Positions 6,746 to 11,171 of a stretch of 11,171 nt of DNA are shown in pieces. The notes beneath the pieces were generated by a model. That model searched no databases. It saw nothing but the letters and a program-made list of their open reading frames with translations, and was not told where the DNA came from. Position 1 is the first letter of the stretch; the number at the start of each line of letters is the position of its first letter. Source of the DNA: Selenomonas sp. (GTDB lineage: Bacteria > Bacillota_C > Negativicutes > Selenomonadales > Selenomonadaceae); assembly GCF_024693525.1 (NCBI RefSeq), contig NZ_JAILKR010000106.1, positions 1 to 11,171 of the forward strand, written 5' to 3'. The translations under genes were made by a program, and so were the position numbers.

Positions 6746-6840
6746 ATTCTTGAGATGATAATTATGGCTGATTCATGAAAATTCTAGTTTTTACGCGCCT
6801 TCATGACGGTTTTCACGGCTAAGTTTTCACTGTTTTTGCT

Positions 6841-6887
6841 AAAATTATCCATAAGCTAAGCTTATGAATTAATAATTTTGAGGAGAG
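6841..6887 (+). promoter_or_regulatory. AT-rich leader hairpin abutting the oadA ribosome binding site
   Basis: Outer arms AAAATTAT (6841-6848) and ATAATTTT (6872-6879) enclose an inner stem ATAAGC (6851-6856)/GCTTAT (6860-6865) with a TAA loop. The SD GAGGAGAG starts at 6880, directly after the hairpin. It may protect the mRNA or tune ribosome access. The outer stem is pure A/T and weak on its own. Confidence 0.45.
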
Positions 6888-6896
6888 TGTTTCATT

Positions 6897-8285
6897 ATGG
6901 CAAAGAACCCAGTTCAGATTATGGAGACAGTCCTTCGTGATGGTCATCAGTCTTTGTGCGCCACGCGTATGCGCATCGAAGATATGCTCCCGCAACTGGA
7001 AGCATTAGATGCTGTCGGTTATAAAGCACTGGAAGCCTGGGGCGGTGCAACGTTTGATACGTGCCTGCGTTTCCTTGGGGAGGATCCCTGGGAACGCCTT
7101 GATACGTTGAAAGCCAACCTCAACACACCGATTCAGATGCTTCTTCGCGGCCAGAACCTTTTGGGCTACAATCACTACTCCAATGACGTTGTGGAAAAAT
7201 TTGTCCAGAAAGCTTCCGAGCACGGTGTCGGCGTATTCCGCATTTTCGATGCCTTAAACGATGTCCGCAACCTCAAAGTTGCCATCAATGCAGCACTCCA
7301 TTGTCCGGAAAAACCAGAGGTACAGGGCTGCCTCGTCTACACCATCAGCCCGGTTCATACGAACGAAAAATTCGTCGAACTCGCGAAAGAGTTGCAGGAT
7401 ATGGGCTGCCATTCCATCTGCATCAAGGATATGTCCGGTCTTTTAAAACCGTATGTAGCCGAAGACCTCGTCAAAAAACTCAAGGCTGCCCTCGACATCC
7501 CAGTCGAGCTCCATACGCACTGCACGTCCGGTTTCGGCCATGCTACATACCTCAAAGCTATCGAAGCGGGTGTCGATATCATCGATACGGCCCTTGCTCC
7601 GTTCTCCTCTGACACCTCCCAGCCATGCACGGAAACGATGGTTCGCGCCCTCGAAGGCACCGAATACGATACCGGCATCGACGTCCAGAAACTCACGCCG
7701 ATTTCCAAACACTTCCTCTCCGTCAAGAAACGCATCATTGAGGAATTCAACCTCAAGGGGTATTTCGATATCAATCCAAACGTCCTCGACTTCCAGATTC
7801 CGGGCGGCATGCTCTCGAATCTTGCCAACCAGCTCAAAGAAGCCGGCATGGAAGACAAATATCAGGAGCTTCTCGATGAGATGCCACGAGTCCGCAAAGA
7901 CCTGGGCTATCCGCCGCTCGTTACGCCGTCCTCCCAGATTGTCGGCACCATGGCTACCTTCAACGTCATGAGCGGTCAGCGCTATAAGATGGTTCCGAAA
8001 GAATTCAAGGATCTGGCCCGGGGCAAATTCGGCCGCACGCCGGTTGCCGTTGACCGCGACTTCCTCACGAAGACGCTTGGTATTGCACCAGAGGACATCA
8101 TCGAAGATTGCTCGGTTGAGGACGCTAAAGCTAAAACTTTTGCCGAGTTTGAAGCAGAACTCAAAGAAAAGGGCTATCTGAATCCGTCTGAGGAAGACGT
8201 TCTCTCCTACGCCCTGTTCCCACAGGTTGCCGAAGAGTTCTTCCAGAATCACTACCAGAAAATCACGGCTTACAAGAAAGCCTGA
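6897..8285 (+). CDS. oadA: OadA/transcarboxylase-5S-type biotin-dependent carboxyltransferase subunit, no biotin domain
   Basis: Cytosolic carboxyltransferase of the oxaloacetate decarboxylase alpha / pyruvate carboxylase subunit B / methylmalonyl-CoA transcarboxylase 5S family. It moves CO2 between oxaloacetate (or pyruvate) and biotin on a carrier protein. Family motifs are intact: RDGHQS (14-19, metal-ligand D15), K177 in CIKDMSG (expected carbamylated lysine), and HTHCTSG with H206/H208 as metal ligands. A conserved C-terminal half follows (FDINPNV, PPLVTPSSQIVG). At 462 residues it stops before the biotinyl domain found in OadA proteins of about 590-600, so the biotin carrier must be a separate protein. 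SD AGGAG is 11 nt before ATG. The gene stands alone between its own promoter and terminator. C-rich third positions suggest high expression. Whether it serves a Na+-pumping decarboxylase or another complex cannot be decided here. Confidence 0.9.
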   Translation: MAKNPVQIMETVLRDGHQSLCATRMRIEDMLPQLEALDAVGYKALEAWGGATFDTCLRFLGEDPWERLDTLKANLNTPIQMLLRGQNLLGYNHYSNDVVEKFVQKASEHGVGVFRIFDALNDVRNLKVAINAALHCPEKPEVQGCLVYTISPVHTNEKFVELAKELQDMGCHSICIKDMSGLLKPYVAEDLVKKLKAALDIPVELHTHCTSGFGHATYLKAIEAGVDIIDTALAPFSSDTSQPCTETMVRALEGTEYDTGIDVQKLTPISKHFLSVKKRIIEEFNLKGYFDINPNVLDFQIPGGMLSNLANQLKEAGMEDKYQELLDEMPRVRKDLGYPPLVTPSSQIVGTMATFNVMSGQRYKMVPKEFKDLARGKFGRTPVAVDRDFLTKTLGIAPEDIIEDCSVEDAKAKTFAEFEAELKEKGYLNPSEEDVLSYALFPQVAEEFFQNHYQKITAYKKA

Positions 8286-8320
8286 TAATACTTGGCACCT
8301 CCTGTTATCCTATAAGTCAG

Positions 8321-8348
8321 CAGCCCCGCAGTTTTGCGGGGCTGTTTT
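8321..8348 (+). terminator. Rho-independent terminator after oadA
   Basis: CAGCCCCGCA (8321-8330), loop GTTT, TGCGGGGCTG (8335-8344), then TTTT. A perfect 10-bp GC-rich stem, 36 nt after the oadA stop. Confidence 0.95.
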
Positions 8349-8370
8349 ATGTATACAAACTAACACAAGC

Positions 8371-8400
8371 TTGACAGCCACTAATCCTTGCCGATATAAT
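8371..8400 (+). promoter_or_regulatory. Sigma-70-type promoter of the AGCS symporter
   Basis: TTGACA (8371-8376), 18-nt spacer, TATAAT (8395-8400), both consensus hexamers. The predicted start is near 8407, giving a leader of about 119 nt. Confidence 0.85.
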
Positions 8401-8423
8401 AGATATGTAAAATTTATTATATC
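8393..8423. repeat. 9-bp inverted repeat over the symporter -10 box and start site
   Basis: GATATAATA (8393-8401) and TATTATATC (8415-8423) are perfect inverted copies with a 13-nt gap. The left arm contains the -10 hexamer and the right arm lies just past the predicted start, the position expected for a repressor operator. Both arms are AT-rich, so chance cannot be excluded. Confidence 0.5.
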
Positions 8424-8435
8424 TAAGGCAATGGC

Positions 8436-8497
8436 GCCTTTTGCGACTATCCGGTACATGGGTGACGTGTGCTCTTTTTGTGATAGGAACAAAAGGC
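8436..8497 (+). ncRNA. Structured 5' leader of the AGCS symporter, candidate riboswitch-like element
   Basis: The leader folds on paper into three stacked helices. P1 pairs GCCTTTTG (8436-8443) with CAAAAGGC (8490-8497). An internal loop follows, with a C-A mismatch and tandem G.A pairs (G45-A46 facing G87-A88 in the 8400s). P2 pairs CTATC (8447-8451) with GATAG (8482-8486). P3 pairs GTACATG (8454-8460) with CGTGTGC (8466-8472), with 2 G.U pairs and loop GGTGA. The 3' side of P3 has a 9-nt T-rich bulge. P1 is followed by TTATTTTATT, and the SD AGAGG lies 15 nt after P1. I could not match it to a known riboswitch class. A glycine, Na+ or alanine sensor would fit the gene, but that is conjecture. 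Confidence 0.45.
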
Positions 8498-8525
8498 TTA
8501 TTTTATTGGAAAAGAGGTATTATTC

Positions 8526-9944
8526 ATGGATCTATTAAACACTGTTGTCAATGAGGTCAACAACGTCCTCTGGTCGTATGTGCTCATTGCCGTACTCGTC
8601 GGCTGCGGCCTTTGGTTCACGCTCTCGACGAAATTCGTCCAGCTGCGCATGCTGCCAGAAATGGTTCGCCTGCTGACCGATGGTATCGGCGAAAAAACGA
8701 AGGGCAAATCCATCAGCTCCTTCCAGGCCTTCTGCGTCAGTACAGCGTCCCGTGTTGGTGTCGGCAACATTGCTGGTGTGGCTATCGCAATCGTTACCGG
8801 CGGCCCGGGTGCCGTATTCTGGATGTGGGTCATCGCTTTCATCGGCTGTGCGACAGGCTTCGTCGAGAGCACCTTGGCCCAGATTTACAAACTGCCGCGT
8901 GGCAACAACGCCTTCCACGGCGGCCCGGCTTACTACATCCAGAATGCCCTCAAGCAGCCTGGTGTCGCTAAGCTCTTTGCGATTCTCATCGCCATCACCT
9001 ACGGTCTTATCTACAACTCCGTACAGTCCAACACCATCGCGCTTTCGGTCCAGAACGCTTTCGGCATCCCGCAGATTGGCACGGCCGTCATCCTCTGTGT
9101 CCTTACCGCGCTTGTCATCTTCGGCGGCATGACCCGTATCGCCAAATTCACGGAGTTCCTGGTTCCCATCATGGCTGGTCTCTACATCCTGACGGCCATC
9201 GCCGTTATTCTCTTCAACCTCGATAAAGTTCCGGGCATGTTTGCCCTGATCGTACATGATGCATTCTCCCCGCAGGCAGCGGTCGGCGGCGGTCTCGGCT
9301 CGGCCATCCTCACGGGTGTCAAACGCGGCCTGTTCTCCAACGAGGCCGGCGAAGGCTCCGTACCGAATGCAGCAGCTACGGCTGACGTTACCCATCCGGT
9401 CAAACAGGGGCTTGTCCAGGCCTTCGGTGTCTACGTCGATACCTGGCTTGTCTGCTCCGCTTCCGCTTTCATCATCCTGCTCTCGGGCCAGTATGTCATC
9501 GGCGGTGACGTAACCGGTGCCGCCTTGGCGCAGGCATCTCTTGCCAGCATCTTTGGCGCCCTGGCACCGATTTGCGTATCCATCATGATCATGATGTTTG
9601 CCTTCAGCTCCATCTGCGGCAACTACTACTATGGCGAAATCAACATCGCCTTCTTCGAGAAGAAATCCAAGACGTCCCTGAACGTTTTCCGCCTTCTCTG
9701 CGTCGCCATGGTATTCTTCGGCAGCGTCGCAGAGCTCTCGCTGGTCTGGAACCTTGCCGACCTCTTCATGGGCTTCTTGTGCCTGACCAACCTCTACGCA
9801 ATCGCCCGTCTCAGCAAACGCGTCCGCATCACGCTGGCTGACTACCTCGACCAGAAACGCCGCGGCATCACCGAGCCGGTATTTGACCCAGCCATCCTCG
9901 GCGACGAAACCGGCATCCATGCCTGGGGCATTGATAAAAAATAA
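8526..9944 (+). CDS. AGCS-family sodium:alanine/glycine symporter
   Basis: Inner-membrane Na+-coupled (in some members H+-coupled) importer of alanine, glycine or similar small amino acids. The 472 residues are normal for the family, with about ten to eleven membrane segments. Signature stretches are VGVGNIAGVA (77-86), TGGPGAVFWMWV (91-102), GGPAYYIQ (132-139) and KRGLFSNEAGEGSVPNAA (266-283), the last a hallmark of AGCS carriers. SD AGAGG lies 8 nt before the ATG. The gene has its own promoter, a structured leader and its own terminator, so it is monocistronic. Codon use is strongly C-ending, as in oadA. The exact substrate cannot be told from the sequence. Confidence 0.95.
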   Translation: MDLLNTVVNEVNNVLWSYVLIAVLVGCGLWFTLSTKFVQLRMLPEMVRLLTDGIGEKTKGKSISSFQAFCVSTASRVGVGNIAGVAIAIVTGGPGAVFWMWVIAFIGCATGFVESTLAQIYKLPRGNNAFHGGPAYYIQNALKQPGVAKLFAILIAITYGLIYNSVQSNTIALSVQNAFGIPQIGTAVILCVLTALVIFGGMTRIAKFTEFLVPIMAGLYILTAIAVILFNLDKVPGMFALIVHDAFSPQAAVGGGLGSAILTGVKRGLFSNEAGEGSVPNAAATADVTHPVKQGLVQAFGVYVDTWLVCSASAFIILLSGQYVIGGDVTGAALAQASLASIFGALAPICVSIMIMMFAFSSICGNYYYGEINIAFFEKKSKTSLNVFRLLCVAMVFFGSVAELSLVWNLADLFMGFLCLTNLYAIARLSKRVRITLADYLDQKRRGITEPVFDPAILGDETGIHAWGIDKK

Positions 9945-9955
9945 TACCGCATACG

Positions 9956-9995
9956 AAAAGGCCAGGCTATCCGCATCGATAGCCCGGCCTTTTTT
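9956..9995 (+). terminator. Rho-independent terminator after the symporter
   Basis: AAAAGGCC (9956-9963) plus GGCTATC (9965-9971), loop CGCATC, then GATAGCC (9978-9984) plus GGCCTTTT (9986-9993). One A/C mismatch breaks a 15-bp stem. Six T follow the GC part. GCATAC (9949-9954) and GTATGC (9996-10001) add outer complementarity. The A-run on the left arm means it could also work leftward. Confidence 0.95.
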
Positions 9996-10109
9996 GTATG
10001 CCCATCATAAAACACCGAACACTCAATCCCACACCGAAAAGCGGGCGGGAGAAACATAATATTGTTTCGTACGTTGTATTTCAACTTTTTGTGGTAATAC
10101 TCGTGTCAT

Positions 10110-10196
10110 TTACTCGACAGGGAACACATCCGCACCACAATTAGGGCAAAATTTGGCACCTTCAGGAATTTCCTCCGAACATTTTCTACAATACAT
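10110..10196 (-). CDS. 28-residue zinc-ribbon microprotein overlapping the DUF2085 gene
   Basis: Small ORF of 28 codons plus TAA that encodes a compact zinc ribbon: MYCRKCSEEIPEGAKFCPNC, then GADVFPVE. Two CxxC pairs (C3/C6, C17/C20) and the 'IPEGAKFCPNCG' phrase are typical of zinc_ribbon_2-type domains found at the start or end of longer bacterial proteins. The ATG lies inside the last codons of the DUF2085 frame (11-nt overlap, different frame), with AAGGA 9 nt upstream, so translational coupling is likely. Here the domain is the entire protein. Possible roles are a metal-binding partner of the membrane protein, or a remnant of a longer zinc-ribbon protein. No function can be assigned. Confidence 0.65.
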   Translation of the reverse strand: MYCRKCSEEIPEGAKFCPNCGADVFPVE

Positions 10197-10530
10197 ACTT
10201 CCACATCCTTACAATCAATTCAAACAGCACTCCAACTATACCGAATCCAAATAGAAATCCCGAAATAATCCTTTTTATATTATTTGACTCATATGAAGTT
10301 ATTAATTGAATACTCCCATCCATAACCATCGACATAAGCAGCCAAAGATTATACCTAAAAGGAAAAATAATATTATCAGCTGCCATAATAATGGCTATTA
10401 ATTCGCCTAACAATATCCCCATACAGCGTGCGCAAAGTAGAAATTGATAACTGCATATAAAAAAGCTACGGCTAGGCAACTGATGATAGCCCCAATATTT
10501 GCGAAAAATAATCATCGATGACTTTGTCAA
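10186..10530 (-). CDS. DUF2085-type small membrane protein
   Basis: About 110 residues with the DUF2085 pattern: HQLPSRSFFI, then YQFLLCARCMGILLGE, then hydrophobic segments near 36-50, 60-75 and 90-108. Function of the family is unknown. The usual Cys before 'H..PSRSFF' is Tyr here (GYHQ), while the CARC pair is kept. The start is uncertain: TTG at 10530 or ATG at 10515 are both in frame and neither has a clear SD, so the N-terminus may be degraded. The stop is TAG, and the last codons overlap the zinc-ribbon microprotein. The gene is markedly more AT-rich than oadA or the symporter. A leftward terminator-like hairpin lies about 55 nt upstream. Confidence 0.65.
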   Translation of the reverse strand: MTKSSMIIFRKYWGYHQLPSRSFFICSYQFLLCARCMGILLGELIAIIMAADNIIFPFRYNLWLLMSMVMDGSIQLITSYESNNIKRIISGFLFGFGIVGVLFELIVRMWKYVL

Positions 10531-10583
10531 GATAAGTGTGTAAATTTTTTTGATTTATAAACCATATTTGGAAAACAAAAATA

Positions 10584-10615
10584 GGGGCTGACGGTCATTT
10601 TGACTGATCAGCCCC
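10584..10615 (-). terminator. Terminator-like hairpin upstream of the DUF2085 gene
   Basis: GGGGCTGA (10584-10591) pairs with TCAGCCCC (10608-10615), and an inner GTCA/TGAC stem has a TTT loop. On the minus strand the stem is followed by TATTTTTGTTTT, so it is a leftward intrinsic terminator. No leftward gene precedes it in the window, so it may be an attenuator of the DUF2085 gene or stop antisense transcription. Confidence 0.75.
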
Positions 10616-10656
10616 ATATAAATTGCCCATAAATCCAAAAATTTCGCGAAATCATT

Positions 10657-10683
10657 TAACATTCGGCCCTATTTCACCGATAA
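10657..10683 (+). promoter_or_regulatory. Sigma-28 (flagellar)-like promoter
   Basis: TAAC (10657-10660), 15-nt spacer, ACCGATAA (10676-10683), against the known consensus TAAA-N15-GCCGATAA: same spacing and two mismatches. The predicted start is near 10690, with the SD at 10712. A perfect palindrome ATTTCGCGAAAT (10641-10652) lies directly upstream. Confidence 0.55.
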
Positions 10684-10724
10684 TATTATGTGGAGTGATT
10701 TATGCCAACAGGGAGGTGTGTGAA

Positions 10725-11171
10725 TTGAAGATTACCAATAATCTGGCCAGCACGCAATCTGTGGGAACGCATAACGCCGCCAGCCAACGGACACAGGCCG
10801 CGCAGACGCAACGTGTTTCGCCAGCTTATCAAGTAGAAATCAGCCCCGCAGGGGAAAAAGAATTGGCAGCCTTTTTGGCCAAAGCTGCGGAGAAAGCCGC
10901 AGGAAACCTGCCCGTCAGCGATGAGTATGCGGACGTACTCATTGACTGTGGCGACAACACGGATGAACTGTTTCTCGGTGAAAATGGCCTTTGGGCGGAT
11001 ATTATAGGGGAACGGGAGCTGCAAGCCACTGGGCTGGTAAATCCCCTGCATGAAAAATCCCAGCTGGTCATGGACAAGTATTTCCAGGCCGCTTCCGCCG
11101 TCGAACAGGGCGGAGCCAGCACCTTCCGCAAATTGAATTTGGAATTTGCCAGCGTGGCCTATGTGGCCAAT
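10725..11171 (+). CDS. Hypothetical protein with TTG start, 3'-truncated by the window edge
   Basis: The frame is open for 149 codons to the last base. A GGAGG (10712-10716) sits 8 nt before TTG at 10725, which decides the start. No in-frame ATG lies nearby. The protein opens with (M)KITNNLASTQSVGTHNAAS, a polar Gln/Thr/Ala/Ser-rich stretch to about residue 30. A short VEISPAGEKELAAFLAKAAE segment, a phrase seen in small Firmicute proteins, follows, then an acidic mixed alpha/beta-like region. I do not recognise a family. The N-terminus is reminiscent of flagellar regulators such as FlgM (MKI.N.), and the upstream promoter looks flagellar, but the rest does not match FlgM. No signal peptide or membrane segment was seen. 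Confidence 0.7.
   Translation, partial: MKITNNLASTQSVGTHNAASQRTQAAQTQRVSPAYQVEISPAGEKELAAFLAKAAEKAAGNLPVSDEYADVLIDCGDNTDELFLGENGLWADIIGERELQATGLVNPLHEKSQLVMDKYFQAASAVEQGGASTFRKLNLEFASVAYVAN

Larger units (their letters stand above)
6519..6896. other. Divergent intergenic region (378 bp)
   Basis: AT-rich control region between the leftward membrane-protein gene and rightward oadA. It holds one promoter for each direction, a weak ATAACTA/TAGTTAT inverted repeat (6645-6651, 6683-6689) upstream of the oadA -35, two direct copies of GTTTTCAC (6809-6816, 6823-6830), two TTCATGA copies (6772-6778, 6800-6806) and an AT-rich hairpin before the oadA SD. No coding potential was seen. Confidence 0.6.

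Noticed and set aside
7443..8252. 269-codon open frame antisense to oadA
   Set aside because: Same cause: codon bias of oadA. No start signals and no family features.
8436..8497. Known glycine riboswitch or T-box in the symporter leader
   Set aside because: The conserved glycine-aptamer core and the T-box AGGGUGGNACCGCG element are absent; only an unclassified structure is supported.
8535..9920. 461-codon open frame antisense to almost the whole symporter gene
   Set aside because: It mirrors the symporter codon for codon. The strong C-ending codon bias removes stops on the complementary frame. No SD, promoter or recognisable domain was seen, and its Asp/Glu/Gly/Arg-rich composition is that of a shadow frame.
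9842..10084. 80-codon leftward frame across the symporter terminator
   Set aside because: It runs through a clear terminator hairpin and the end of the symporter, and has no SD or domain.
10702..10728. 8-codon ORF (ATG CCA ACA ...) overlapping the TTG start of the right-edge gene
   Set aside because: It lacks its own SD and consists mainly of the SD of the next gene. A leader peptide cannot be excluded, but nothing supports it.
10686..11051. Leftward open frames opposite the right-edge gene (also 10829-11131)
   Set aside because: The rightward TTG frame has a strong SD, a promoter and a sensible composition; the leftward frames have none of these.

Overview
The window looks like a stretch of a Gram-negative Firmicute (class Negativicutes, Selenomonas-like). 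This is an inference from four things: a stand-alone OadA-type carboxyltransferase without its biotin domain, strong AGGAGG-type ribosome binding sites, many near-consensus sigma-70 promoters, and a flagellar-type (sigma-28-like) promoter at the right edge. No rRNA, tRNA, CRISPR array or insertion sequence was seen.

Left part (1-5873). A 5'-truncated LysR regulator runs rightward and meets a leftward cluster tail to tail. In transcription order the cluster is: a YjiH-type membrane protein with its own promoter and an unusual structured leader; a YheO/DauR-like PAS-HTH regulator with a near-perfect promoter; RidA; a threonine-synthase-like PLP enzyme split by one in-frame amber codon; and a long AlaX-type alanyl-tRNA editing protein. 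The regulator-to-AlaX genes look like one operon for amino-acid breakdown or damage control: the PLP enzyme would release reactive enamine/imine, RidA would hydrolyse it, and AlaX would clear mischarged tRNA-Ala. The only good terminator for this operon lies about 350 bp inside the convergent lysR gene.

Middle part (5904-9995). A leftward single-pass membrane protein of unknown function is divergent from a rightward oadA-type gene across a 378-bp promoter region. The oadA-type gene has its own promoter, an AT-rich leader hairpin and a strong terminator. It is followed by an AGCS sodium:alanine/glycine symporter with its own promoter, a 9-bp inverted repeat over the -10/start site, a leader that folds into a three-helix structure with a tandem G.A internal loop, and a terminator. 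If the OadA protein belongs to a Na+-pumping decarboxylase, the two genes would be the producer and user of the same sodium gradient. Both genes favour C-ending codons strongly, which suggests high expression.

Right part (9996-11171). An AT-rich island carries a leftward DUF2085-type membrane protein whose end overlaps a 28-residue zinc-ribbon microprotein. A leftward terminator-like hairpin lies just upstream of them. A sigma-28-like promoter then precedes a TTG-started gene of unknown function that runs off the window.

The most interesting items are the symporter leader (candidate cis-regulatory RNA), the mutually exclusive hairpins before yjiH, the amber codon in the PLP gene, the terminator embedded in lysR, and the DUF2085/zinc-ribbon pair.
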